DNA of 64,000 nucleotides from CAWKGC01 sp963849005. GTDB lineage: Bacteria; Pseudomonadota; Gammaproteobacteria; Burkholderiales; Usitatibacteraceae. Where the stretch lies: positions 62,001 through 126,000 of the forward strand of contig CAWKGC010000025.1 of NCBI GenBank assembly GCA_963849005.1. The letters are read 5' to 3'. Below the pieces are notes generated by a model that was not told the origin of the DNA, made no database searches, and saw only the letters and a program-made list of their open reading frames with translations. Positions within the stretch are counted from its first letter, which is position 1; each line of letters begins with the position of its first letter. The translations under genes were made by a program, and so were the position numbers. This document shows, piece by piece, positions 18,562 to 26,897 of this stretch.

Positions 18562-20721
18562 TCAAGCCCACTTCGTGTTGCCGAGCGGCAGCGCCCGCGC
18601 GCGCTTGCCCGTGAGGACAAATAGGGCATTGGCGACGGCCGGCGCGATCGGCGGCAATCCCGGTTCGCCCACGCCCGAAGGCGCTGCGCCCGATGCCACG
18701 ATGTGCACCGACACCTGCGGCATGTCGGAGCCGCGCAGCACGCGGTAATCGTGGAAGTTCGACTGCTCGACCTTGCCGTCCTTGATCGTGATCGCGCTGT
18801 AGAGCGTGGGGCCGAGGCCGTAGGCAATCGCGCCTTGCACCTGCGCTTCCACGGTAAGCGGGTTCACCGCGATGCCGCAGTCGATGGCGCTGGTGACCTT
18901 GTGCACCTTCACCGCGCCGTCCACGAGCGACACCTCGGCCACATGGCACACCACGCTGCCGAAGGACTCGTGCACCGCGACGCCGCGCGCGCGCCCTTTC
19001 GGCAACGCCGCGCCCCACGCCGACTTCTCCGCGGCGAGGTTCAGCACCGCGAGCACGCGCGGATGTTTCGCGAGCAGCTTGCGGCGGTACGCGACCGGGT
19101 CCTGCCCCGCCGCTGCGGCGGCCTCGTCGACCATCGTTTCCATCACGAAGGCGGTGTGCGAATTGCCGACCGAGCGCCACCACAGCACCGGCACGCCCGG
19201 CGACGGGCTGTGCGACGTGACGTTCAGGTTGGGCAGGTCGTAGGGCGTATCGACCACGCCTTCCACGGACGTCGAGTCGATGCCCTCTTTCACCATCATC
19301 TGCTCGAAGGGCGTGCCGCTGATGATCGACTGGCCGACGATGGTGTGGTTCCACGCGACGATGTTGCCGCCGGCATCGAGCCCGGCCTCGACGCGGTGCA
19401 CGTACATCGGGCGATAGAAGCCGCCCTTGATGTCGTCCTCGCGCGTCCAGACGACCTTCACGGGCACCTTCACGTCCTTGCCGATCTCGCAGGCCTCGAT
19501 GATGTAGTCCGACACCGGGTTGGCGCGCCGGCCGAAACCGCCGCCGGCCATCAGCGTGTTCAGCTTCACCTGCTCGGGCTTCAACCCGAACACCCTGGCC
19601 GCCGCGCCCTGGTCCACGGTCTGGAACTGGCTGCCGACCCAAAGCTCGGCGCTGTCGCCTTTGAAGTGCACGGTGCAGTTGAGCGGCTCCATCGGCGCGT
19701 GCGCGAGGAACGGCACTTCGTACTCCGCCGCGATCACCTTCGCCGCCGCCTTGATCGCCTCCGGGTTCGCGGCCTTCTTCGCGCTCTTGCCCGGCGTCTT
19801 CGCGAGTTCGAGGTATTTCTTCTTCAGCGCATCGGTGGAGAGCGTGGCGCCTTCTCCCAGGTCCCACTTGATCTCGAGCGCGTCGCGGCCCTTCTTCGCC
19901 GCCCAGAAGGTCCTGCCCACGACCGCCACGCCATTCGAGGTCTGCACCACGTGCGTGATGTCCAGAAGCGACTTCAGCTTGTCGGCGCTGAAGGATTCCA
20001 CCTTCGCGCCGAATACCGGGGGATGCGCCACCACGGCGGTCAGCATTCCCGGCAGCTTCATGTCGAGGCCGAATTTCGTTTCGCCGTTGACCTTGCCCGC
20101 CGCATCGATGCGGCGCGTGGGCCTGCCGATCAGCTTGAAGTCCTTCGCATCCTTCAGCGTCACCTTTTCCGGAACCGGCAGGCTGGCGGCTGCATCGGCC
20201 AGCGCGCCAAAGCCGGCCTTCTTTCCGCCCGGGCCGAGCACAATGCCTTTTTCCGCGCGGCACTCGGCGGGCTTCACCTTCCACTGGTTGGCGGCGGCCT
20301 GGACCAGCATCGTGCGCGCCTGCGCGCCGACGGTGCGCAACTGCGTCCACGAATCGGCCACGCTGGTCGAGCCGCCGGTCATCTGGATGCCGAATTCGGT
20401 GTGCACGAAATCCGGGCCGGCAGGCGCGAGGACCGAGCGCACTGCGCTCCAGTCGCATTCGAGTTCCTCGGCGACCAGCATCGGCAGCGCGGTGGTCACG
20501 CCCTGGCCGAACTCGAGGTTCTTGACCGTGACGGTGACGGTGCCGTCCTTGGCGATGCGCAGGAAGGCATTGGGCGGGATCATCGCCTTGGCCGCCTGCG
20601 CCTGCGCGCGCGCCTGCTTGATTCCGGACGGCAAATGGAAGGCGATGACCAGCCCGCCGGCCATCGCCGTGGAAGACTTGAGGAAACCGCGGCGGGAAGG
20701 ATTCGCGACTCGGGCGGCCAT
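18562..20721 (-). CDS. molybdopterin-binding subunit of a xanthine dehydrogenase-family hydroxylase (IorB/aldehyde oxidoreductase type)
   Basis: Large catalytic subunit, 719 residues. A twin-arginine signal (SRRGFLKSSTAMAGG) near the start implies export of the folded, cofactor-loaded enzyme. The molybdenum-site features of the family are present: VKNLEFGQGVTTALPMLVAEE, the MAGGGFGRRANP loop, an A-I-D-C-G-I-A-V-N-P segment, and GVGEPGLPPIAPA with the catalytic Glu. The layout without separate FAD or extra Fe-S domains resembles isoquinoline 1-oxidoreductase IorB and related aldehyde oxidoreductases; the substrate is not predictable. It follows the 2Fe-2S subunit gene at 20724 with only 2 bp between. 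XdhC and MocA at 8.0-9.6 kb are candidate maturation factors. Confidence 0.88.
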   Translation of the reverse strand: MAARVANPSRRGFLKSSTAMAGGLVIAFHLPSGIKQARAQAQAAKAMIPPNAFLRIAKDGTVTVTVKNLEFGQGVTTALPMLVAEELECDWSAVRSVLAPAGPDFVHTEFGIQMTGGSTSVADSWTQLRTVGAQARTMLVQAAANQWKVKPAECRAEKGIVLGPGGKKAGFGALADAAASLPVPEKVTLKDAKDFKLIGRPTRRIDAAGKVNGETKFGLDMKLPGMLTAVVAHPPVFGAKVESFSADKLKSLLDITHVVQTSNGVAVVGRTFWAAKKGRDALEIKWDLGEGATLSTDALKKKYLELAKTPGKSAKKAANPEAIKAAAKVIAAEYEVPFLAHAPMEPLNCTVHFKGDSAELWVGSQFQTVDQGAAARVFGLKPEQVKLNTLMAGGGFGRRANPVSDYIIEACEIGKDVKVPVKVVWTREDDIKGGFYRPMYVHRVEAGLDAGGNIVAWNHTIVGQSIISGTPFEQMMVKEGIDSTSVEGVVDTPYDLPNLNVTSHSPSPGVPVLWWRSVGNSHTAFVMETMVDEAAAAAGQDPVAYRRKLLAKHPRVLAVLNLAAEKSAWGAALPKGRARGVAVHESFGSVVCHVAEVSLVDGAVKVHKVTSAIDCGIAVNPLTVEAQVQGAIAYGLGPTLYSAITIKDGKVEQSNFHDYRVLRGSDMPQVSVHIVASGAAPSGVGEPGLPPIAPAVANALFVLTGKRARALPLGNTKWA

Positions 20722-20723
20722 GG

Positions 20724-21224
20724 TCAGGCTCCCTTCTTCGCGGGCTTCGCCGGGGCGGCGGGCGCTGAGCCCAGCATCGCGGAGGCGCTCTTAACCGCTT
20801 CATGCACACGCTGGTAGGTGCCGCATCGGCACAGGATGCCGTCCATCGCCTCGGTGATGTCCTTGTCCGAGGGCGATTTGTTCTTGTTGAGCAGCGTCAC
20901 CGCCGCCATGATCTGCCCCGACTGGCAATAACCGCACTGCACCACGTCCTTGTCGAGCCACGCCTCGCGCACCGCCTTGGTGACCGCGTTGTTGGGCAGG
21001 CCCTCGATGGTGCTGATGCGCTTGCCCCCGACAGCGGAGACCGGCGTGATGCAGGAGCGCACCGCCTCGCCGTTGATGATGACGGTGCATGCACCGCATT
21101 GCGCCATGCCGCAGCCGTACTTGGTGCCGGTGAGCCCGAGGTTGTCGCGCAGCGCCCAGAGCAGCGGCGTGTCAGGGGACGCGGAGAACTGGATGGGATC
21201 GCCATTGACGAGGAAACTGATCAT
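20724..21224 (-). CDS. 2Fe-2S subunit of a molybdenum hydroxylase (IorA/CoxS type)
   Basis: Electron-transfer subunit of 166 residues with two [2Fe-2S] centres. The plant-ferredoxin-like N-terminal domain has CGMAQCGACTV plus a distal Cys (VRSCITPVSA), and the helical C-terminal domain has CGYCQSGQIM and CRCGTYQ. It carries no Tat signal, so it presumably travels with the Tat-tagged large subunit. It is the first gene of a two-gene operon. A short Ala/Lys/Pro tail ends the protein. Confidence 0.9.
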   Translation of the reverse strand: MISFLVNGDPIQFSASPDTPLLWALRDNLGLTGTKYGCGMAQCGACTVIINGEAVRSCITPVSAVGGKRISTIEGLPNNAVTKAVREAWLDKDVVQCGYCQSGQIMAAVTLLNKNKSPSDKDITEAMDGILCRCGTYQRVHEAVKSASAMLGSAPAAPAKPAKKGA

Positions 21225-21586
21225 TGCTCGTGACTCCTGGGATTGGCCCGAATGACCGGTGGATTCGGCGTGCGGGGGACGAAAAGGGAACCGGCATTAT
21301 AAGTCCGGAATGCGGCACTCTTGCGATTGCCCGCTGCTGAAAGGTGCGGGCCCATGCGGGCAGGATCGGCAGACGCGTTGTCGGAAGGCTCCCGCCTTGC
21401 TCGCGCCACGCCAATGCAGTCGCGATCCAGGGCCTGTCGTTGACCCTCCCAGGCAGCCGGCAGACAATGACGGCGTTATCGGACGTTTTTTCTTGCCGAT
21501 ATGCGCGGTCAACCAGACATGGACCAGATGTCCTGCCGATGCATTGCCCCGGAGCCCGCAGTCTCGCTTGAACGGGAGGCTGGAGC
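21225..21586. other. divergent intergenic region, no gene seen
   Basis: 362 bp between the start of the 2Fe-2S subunit gene (minus) and the oxygenase-like gene (plus). It must hold both promoters. A T-run flanked by a weak dyad (ATCGG...CCGAT, about 21478-21502) is visible, but nothing strong enough to name. Confidence 0.35.
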
Positions 21587-22375
21587 ATGGCAATAGCGCC
21601 CATTGCGTCGATCGTCGCTCGGACGATCGAGCATCTGCGCGCAGCGATCAACGCGGCAGCGGAAGACCGCGAGCCTTTCGGCCATCTCCGCCTCGTCGAT
21701 GCCTTCCCCGAGGATGTCTATGCGCAGATGCTCGATGCGATGCCGGCAAGGGAGGACTATCGCCGGATGTCGGGGCGCGCGAAGTCCAACCGGAAAGGCG
21801 ACGTCCGCACCAAGCTCGACCTGCTTCCGGAATGGATCGGGAACCTGCCGCCCGCGAAGAGGAAGGTCTGGGAGGTGGTAGGCGCGGCCCTGTGCTCGGT
21901 GCAGGTCCGCGAGGCATTCATTCGCAGGCTCGCGCCGGGGCTCGAGCGGCGCTTCGGTGCCGGGTACGCGACGGTTGGCATGTATCCCCGCCCGCTCCTC
22001 ACGCGGGACCTGCCCGGTTACCGCATCGGCGTCCACCCCGACACGCGCTGGAAAGGCATGACGATCCAGTTCTACCTCCCGCGAGACCGCTCCATCGAGC
22101 ACGTGGGGACCGTGTTCCACAAGCGCGGCAGCGACGGCTCATTCCAGGTGTCCGCCCGCATGCCGTTCCGGCCGAACAGCGGCTACGCATTCGCCGTCGG
22201 AGAGGACACCTATCATTCGGTGGACACCGTGGGACAGGAAGTGCGGACGCGCGATTCGATCCTGCTCACCTATTTCGTGGACAGGACCCTCTTCGAGAAG
22301 TCGCACAACCGATGGAAACGCTTCGGCAATCTCGTGCTGGCGAAAGCTCGCGGAATCTCGCGGAGAAGTTCCTGA
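21587..22375 (+). CDS. 2-oxoglutarate/Fe(II) oxygenase-like protein
   Basis: Cytosolic protein of 262 residues. The C-terminal half reads like a double-stranded beta-helix dioxygenase: YRIGVHPDTRWKGMTIQFYL contains an H-x-D pair, YHSVDTVG a distal His, and RTRDSILLTYF a candidate 2-oxoglutarate-binding Arg. The N-terminus (FGHLRLVDAFPEDVYAQMLD) also resembles proteins of this superfamily that start by anchoring a C-terminal oxygenase domain. The call rests on motif order, not on a close family match. ATG at 21587 follows GGGAGG by 8 bases. No obvious partner genes. Confidence 0.5.
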   Translation: MAIAPIASIVARTIEHLRAAINAAAEDREPFGHLRLVDAFPEDVYAQMLDAMPAREDYRRMSGRAKSNRKGDVRTKLDLLPEWIGNLPPAKRKVWEVVGAALCSVQVREAFIRRLAPGLERRFGAGYATVGMYPRPLLTRDLPGYRIGVHPDTRWKGMTIQFYLPRDRSIEHVGTVFHKRGSDGSFQVSARMPFRPNSGYAFAVGEDTYHSVDTVGQEVRTRDSILLTYFVDRTLFEKSHNRWKRFGNLVLAKARGISRRSS

Positions 22376-22510
22376 CTCTGCGGCGAGGATCATCGACTTG
22401 AAGATGACGGCTGGTCGTCGCCGGGCCGTCAGCCTTCACCAGCACCTCGCGCCACGCCTTGTGTCGCTTTCGGGAGCCGGGCTGCGAAAGCGCCACGGGG
22501 CAAGCCTGCG

Positions 22511-22532
22511 CGCAGGGCAAGCTTGCCCTGCG
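22511..22532. repeat. perfect 22-bp palindrome
   Basis: CGCAGGGCAAG followed at once by its exact reverse complement, in the 265-bp gap between the oxygenase-like gene and the DUF5648 gene. There is no loop and no T-run, so it is not a normal terminator. A related partial copy (GGGCAAGCCTGCG) lies just upstream at about 22498-22510. Confidence 0.5.
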
Positions 22533-22640
22533 GGCTTTCCGGGCGTTTGTGACTTCGAAGTGACGCAAATCAAGGGCTTGCCACGATCCGGACAGCGGTC
22601 CGGAATAAAATCAAGCAACTTGGGGTACTGGAGTTCATTG

Positions 22641-23507
22641 GTGGAAAATATTGGCGGGCTGTTCCTCGCGGCGCTGCTTGTCCTCCCACTGCAGGCAGGG
22701 GCGAAGCCGACAAGATTGTGCAATACGTCTTCTGTCAGCCAGATCGTGCTCATGGGGACGCCGCAGAATGCCCGGGTTCGGATCATCGATGCAGTGAATC
22801 ATCCCGAACAGGATCCCGACCTGTACGACCGGCTCTGGCGACCGCTCAAGGTCTCGGGCGACAATCCCTACTATTACGCCTCCGATTCGGTGTATCTCGA
22901 CTTTGATCCAGTCCAGGATGTCGTCGAGATGGTCGCTGCAATGCGCGTCGATCCGGTGATCGCAATGATGGGAATCCGGTTGATTGCGCCAAACACGGGA
23001 ATCTGCTTTTCCGCAGGGCCACCGGGACCACGCCAGATCGTCACCGAGTATCACAACACCACCCTGGACCACTATTTCCTTTCCAGCTCCGCGGAAGAAA
23101 ACGCGTATATCGACGCAGGCGGTGCCGGGCCCGGCTGGGTCCGGACAGGCGAATCGTTTCGCACCTATGCGCCTACCTACTGCTTCGGGGGCATCAACGT
23201 ATTTCGCTTCTACGGCAAGGGCCCGAACTCGCACTTCTTCACCCCGGACGCAATCGAATGCGGAGGCCTGCGGACGCGGGAATCGGGCTGGCAGGTCGAG
23301 GGGGCTGCCTTCGGCGCCACTTCCCTCCCGAAAAACGGCGCCTGCGAATACCCCTATCTAACACCGGTCTATCGCCTCTACAACAACCGCTGGATGTTCA
23401 ACGACTCGAACCATCGCTACACCATTCGCACCGACATCTACCAGCAGATGATCGGCAAGGGCTGGATCGGCGAAGGCGTGGCGTTCTGCGTCTACAACAC
23501 ACAGTAA
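22641..23507 (+). CDS. secreted DUF5648-type repeat protein
   Basis: Exported protein of 288 residues. The GTG at 22641 is chosen because GGAG lies 7 bases upstream and a signal peptide follows directly (GGLFLAALLVLPLQAGA). The C-terminal half (from about residue 130) has the repeat unit seen in DUF5648 proteins: EYHNTTLDHYFLSSSAEE, WVRTGESFRTY, VFRFYGKGPNSHFFT, ESGWQVEGAAFGA, then VYRLYNN...HRYTIRTDI. Such units occur in secreted and cell-wall-linked proteins of unknown role. The first third is not recognised. The local base use is less G/C-biased than in its neighbours. Confidence 0.65.
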   Translation: MENIGGLFLAALLVLPLQAGAKPTRLCNTSSVSQIVLMGTPQNARVRIIDAVNHPEQDPDLYDRLWRPLKVSGDNPYYYASDSVYLDFDPVQDVVEMVAAMRVDPVIAMMGIRLIAPNTGICFSAGPPGPRQIVTEYHNTTLDHYFLSSSAEENAYIDAGGAGPGWVRTGESFRTYAPTYCFGGINVFRFYGKGPNSHFFTPDAIECGGLRTRESGWQVEGAAFGATSLPKNGACEYPYLTPVYRLYNNRWMFNDSNHRYTIRTDIYQQMIGKGWIGEGVAFCVYNTQ

Positions 23508-23585
23508 CGCAGGCGCGCTCGCAGGCGGCGAAGCTGCGCCTCTCCCCCGCAATCGTGCCGCCGGCCGCAGTCCGGATCGCCACGG

Positions 23586-24077
23586 ATGCTAAAATCCGCG
23601 CCCATGTCCCGCAAACAACCCAAGATCTTCCCCACTTCCGAAGACGCCGAGAGCGCGTTCTACGACGCCTTCGAGCGCGGCGACATCGCGGCCATGAATT
23701 CCGTGTGGGCGCAGGAAGAGGACCTCGGCCCCTCGCTCACCGGCGAGAACCCCTCGATCCTGTGCATCCACCCGCAAGGCCCCCGGCTGGTCGGCTTCGA
23801 CGCGATCCGCGAGAGCTGGACGCAGATCTTCGCCAACGGCATGCAGCTGCGCGTGCGCATCACCGAAGGACGCCAGTTCATCGGCCAGACGCTTGCCGTG
23901 CATTCGGTGCACGAGATGCTCTCGGTGGCGGGCGACAAGACCGCGGCGCAGGCGATACTCGCCACCAATGTCTATCTCCTCACGGAGAACGGCTGGCGCA
24001 TGATCGTGCACCACGCCTCGCCCGCGCCCGAAGCGCCGGAGCCCAAGGACTCGAGCGCCGAGCACACGCTGCATTGA
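23586..24077 (+). CDS. NTF2-like (SnoaL/ketosteroid isomerase fold) protein
   Basis: Small cytosolic protein of 163 residues. The pattern AESAFYDAFERGDIAAMNSVWAQ at the start, GFDAIRESWTQIF in the middle and ATNVYLLTENGWRMIVHHAS at the end is typical of SnoaL_3-type NTF2-fold proteins. The last 20 residues (PEAPEPKDSS) are disordered. The start may be the ATG at 23586 or the one at 23604 (MSRKQPK); conservation begins after either. Function unknown; many relatives are orphan enzymes or stress-linked proteins. Confidence 0.7.
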   Translation: MLKSAPMSRKQPKIFPTSEDAESAFYDAFERGDIAAMNSVWAQEEDLGPSLTGENPSILCIHPQGPRLVGFDAIRESWTQIFANGMQLRVRITEGRQFIGQTLAVHSVHEMLSVAGDKTAAQAILATNVYLLTENGWRMIVHHASPAPEAPEPKDSSAEHTLH

Positions 24078-24086
24078 TTCCCGCCT

Positions 24087-24178
24087 CGTCATCCCGGCCG
24101 GCCTTTTCGTCTTCCCGGCGAAGCCCTGGATCGAGCCAAACAAGATGCACTGGATTCCGGGTCAAGCCCGGAATGACG
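24087..24178. repeat. dispersed CGTCATCCCGG...CCGGAATGACG repeat
   Basis: Begins CGTCATCCCGGCCGG and ends GGGTCAAGCCCGGAATGACG, with CTGGATC and CTGGATTCC words between. This matches a short interspersed repeat I recall from many proteobacterial genomes. Its right end supplies the ATG at 24173 of the following gene. A second fragment (CGGGAATGACG) lies a few codons further on, at about 24190-24200. Confidence 0.6.
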
Positions 24179-25951
24179 AAATGGCTCGCGGGAATGACGA
24201 TGATTCTCTCGTTCAACGCCTTCGCCGCCGACGCGAACAAGGTCATCCGCACCGCCTACCCCAGCGCGGAGAGCAAGCTCGACCCGCAGGCCGAAAGCGA
24301 CGAAGCCTCGGGCGCGTTCAACGACGCGATCTTCGATTCGCTGCTCGAGTACGACTACCTCGCGCGCCCGGCGAAGCTGCGCCCGCGCGCAGCGCTGGCC
24401 ATGCCCGAGGTCGCCGACAACGGCGCGACCTACACCTTCCGCGTGAAGCCCGGCATCGTCTTCACGCCCGACCCCGCGTTCAAGGGCGAGCGCCGCGAGC
24501 TCGTCGCCGCCGATTACGCCTATTCCCTGAAGCGCCTCTACGACCCGAAGCAAAGGAGCCAGTGGCTGTTCCTCGTCGAAGGCAAGATCAAGGGCGCGGA
24601 TGCGCTCATGGAGGAAGCCAAGAAGACCGGGCGCTTCGACTACGACAAGCCGATCGAGGGGCTGCAGGTCATCGATCGCCACACGCTGCGCATCCGACTG
24701 AACGAGCCCGACCATCGTTTCCTCTACATCCTCGCAATGCCGCCGACCGCGGCGGTGGCGAGGGAAGTCGTCGAGGCCTATGGCAGCGACGTCGCCGCGC
24801 ACCCCGTGGGCACCGGCCCCTACAGGATCAAGCGCTGGGTGCGCGGCTCGAAGATCACGCTCGAGGCCAATCCCGACTATCGCGAGGACATCTTCGAGAG
24901 CGACCCTGCCGGCGACCCGCTCAGCCAGTCGATCTACAAGGCGCTCAAGGGCAGGCGATTGCCGATCGCGGGCGAGGTCGAAGTGTCGATCATCGACGAG
25001 GCGCAGCCGCGCTGGCTCGCTTTCCTGGGCGGCGAGCACGAGTACCTGCGCCCCTTGCCCGAGGAATTCGCGCCGATCGCGATGCCCGGCGGCAGGCTCG
25101 CGCCCAACCTCGTGAAGATGGGCATCACCACCACGCCCGACGAGATCGCCTATACGACCTACACGACCTGGAACATGCAGGACCCCGTCGTCGGCGGCTA
25201 CACGCCGGAAAAGGTGGCGCTGCGCCGCGCGATCACGCACGCGTACCTGATCGACGAGCAGATCGCGACGCTGGACCGCCACCAGTCGGAGCGCGCGCAG
25301 ACGCCGCTGCCGCCCGGCGTGATCGGGCACGACCCGAAGTTCACGAGCCCGACGCTGGCCTACGACCCGGCGAAGGCCAAGGCGCTGCTCGACCTCTACG
25401 GCTACGTCGACCGCGACGGCGACGGCTGGCGCGACAATCCCGACGGCAGCCCGCTCGTGATCGACCATGCGTCGGTGCCGACGCTGCGCGAACGCCAGCG
25501 CAACGAGTTGTGGAAGAAGTCCATGGACGCCATCGGCATCCGCATGACCTTCAACAAGGTCGAGAAGCTCCCGGAGCTGCGCATGCAGGCGCGGCTGGGC
25601 AAGGTGCAGACCTTCAGCTACGGCTGGATCGCGGACTACCCCGACGGCGAGAATTTCCTGCAGCTGCTCTGGGGCGGCAGCATCGGGCAGGCCAACTACG
25701 CGATGTTCGACCTGCCCGAGTACAACGCGCTCTATCTCGAGGCGAAGGGCATGGCGCCCTCGCCCGCGCGCGACCGCCTCTACGAGCGCATGGTGAAGCT
25801 GATCCTCGTCTACAATCCGTGGATGGTGGAGACCCACAAGCGCCAGGTCGTGATGCTGCAGCCGTGGCTCATCGGCTACAAGAAGCATCCCTTCATTTAC
25901 GAGCCGTGGCGCTATCTCGACATCGATCTTGCGCGGCTGCGCGGGCGTTGA
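24173..25951 (+). CDS. ABC transporter substrate-binding protein, peptide/oligopeptide family (SBP_bac_5)
   Basis: Periplasmic binding protein of about 592 residues. After a short signal (ILSFNAFAADANK) it shows the family 5 pattern: DAIFDSLLEYDYLARPA, ADNGATYTFRVKPGIVF, VAADYAYSLKRLYDP, VGTGPYRIKRW, VALRRAITHAYLIDEQ and FSYGWIADYPDGENFLQL. No permease or ATPase gene is adjacent, so it is an orphan or works with a distant transporter. The start is uncertain: the ATGs at 24173, 24194 and 24200 are in frame, and the first two lie in copies of a dispersed repeat. It ends 16 bp before gspC, an odd neighbour for a secretion operon. Confidence 0.85.
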   Translation: MTKWLAGMTMILSFNAFAADANKVIRTAYPSAESKLDPQAESDEASGAFNDAIFDSLLEYDYLARPAKLRPRAALAMPEVADNGATYTFRVKPGIVFTPDPAFKGERRELVAADYAYSLKRLYDPKQRSQWLFLVEGKIKGADALMEEAKKTGRFDYDKPIEGLQVIDRHTLRIRLNEPDHRFLYILAMPPTAAVAREVVEAYGSDVAAHPVGTGPYRIKRWVRGSKITLEANPDYREDIFESDPAGDPLSQSIYKALKGRRLPIAGEVEVSIIDEAQPRWLAFLGGEHEYLRPLPEEFAPIAMPGGRLAPNLVKMGITTTPDEIAYTTYTTWNMQDPVVGGYTPEKVALRRAITHAYLIDEQIATLDRHQSERAQTPLPPGVIGHDPKFTSPTLAYDPAKAKALLDLYGYVDRDGDGWRDNPDGSPLVIDHASVPTLRERQRNELWKKSMDAIGIRMTFNKVEKLPELRMQARLGKVQTFSYGWIADYPDGENFLQLLWGGSIGQANYAMFDLPEYNALYLEAKGMAPSPARDRLYERMVKLILVYNPWMVETHKRQVVMLQPWLIGYKKHPFIYEPWRYLDIDLARLRGR

Positions 25952-25967
25952 CGACGCGGTGACTTCG

Positions 25968-26786
25968 ATGGCCTTTCTTTCGACGACGCCACCGCGCACC
26001 CGCACCGGCCGCATCATTGCGACCGTCGTCACCGCGGCATTGGTGATCGCCGCGGCGTGGTTCGCGGCGAAGGCGACGTGGATCGTGCTCGCGCCGGCGC
26101 CGGCCGTGGCCGAGGTCGCGCCGCCGGCGACCGTGGATCTCGCCGCCGCGGCGTCCGTCTTCGGCGGCACGGCGGGCAGCGGCGCAGGCGCGGTGGCGAA
26201 GGCAAGCGGCGGGCTGCGCTTGAAGGGCGTGGTCGCACCCTCGCCGGGCAACGTGGCGGGCGCGATCTTCAATGCCGGCGCCGCGCGCGATCTCGCCGTC
26301 CCGCTCGGCGGCGAGGTGCAGCCCGGCGTGAAGCTGGTGGCGGTGATGCGCGACCATGTGCTCGTGTCGCGCAACGGCGTGCGCGAACGCATCGACCTCG
26401 AAACGCGAATGGCCGCATCGCCCTCTGGCAATGCCGCGCAGCAGGCAAGCGGCTTCAAGCTGAACGTCGCGCGCGCCGGCAGCAATGCCTTCACTTTCGC
26501 GCGGAAGGACCTCGACAACGCCTTGAAGGATCCGCAGCAGATGGGCTACCTCGGGCGCATCGGGCAGGCAAGCAACGGAGTGCGGCTCGAAGAGGCGCCG
26601 CCGGGCAGCCTCGCGCGGAAGCTCGGGCTGGAACCGGGTGACGTCGTCAAGCGAATCAACGGGCAGGCAGTCAACTCGCCCGGCGACCTCGCGCGCCTCT
26701 ACCAGCAATTCTCGACGCTGGCGCAGATCCAGGCCGAGGTGCAGCGCGGCAGCAGCACTGTTCAACTTACCTATAACATTCAATAA
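25968..26786 (+). CDS. gspC: type II secretion system protein C
   Basis: Inner membrane protein joining the inner platform to the GspD channel; 272 residues. One membrane segment near the N-terminus (IIATVVTAALVIAAAWFAA) is followed by an Ala/Pro linker, the HR domain (GLRLKGVVAPSPGNVAGAIF...VMRDHVLVSRNGVRERI), and a C-terminal PDZ domain (APPGSLARKLGLEPGDVVKRINGQAV). The ATG at 25968 is used; a GTG three codons earlier is possible. It begins the gspC-N operon, 111 bp ahead of gspD. Confidence 0.88.
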   Translation: MAFLSTTPPRTRTGRIIATVVTAALVIAAAWFAAKATWIVLAPAPAVAEVAPPATVDLAAAASVFGGTAGSGAGAVAKASGGLRLKGVVAPSPGNVAGAIFNAGAARDLAVPLGGEVQPGVKLVAVMRDHVLVSRNGVRERIDLETRMAASPSGNAAQQASGFKLNVARAGSNAFTFARKDLDNALKDPQQMGYLGRIGQASNGVRLEEAPPGSLARKLGLEPGDVVKRINGQAVNSPGDLARLYQQFSTLAQIQAEVQRGSSTVQLTYNIQ

Positions 26787-26897
26787 CTTGGCGATGTGCT
26801 TCGTCGCCCGCCGGGCAAGTTGCCGCGACGGCGGCGTCACGAAACGGCAACGCCGTTGTCATACAATCGGTTTTGGAGTAAAAAGCTTGTTAAATCA

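Noticed and set aside
22398..22640. Upstream start for the DUF5648 gene, adding about 80 residues
   Set aside because: The extension is not conserved-looking, contains the palindrome, and would bury the signal peptide. The GTG at 22641 has a ribosome-binding site.
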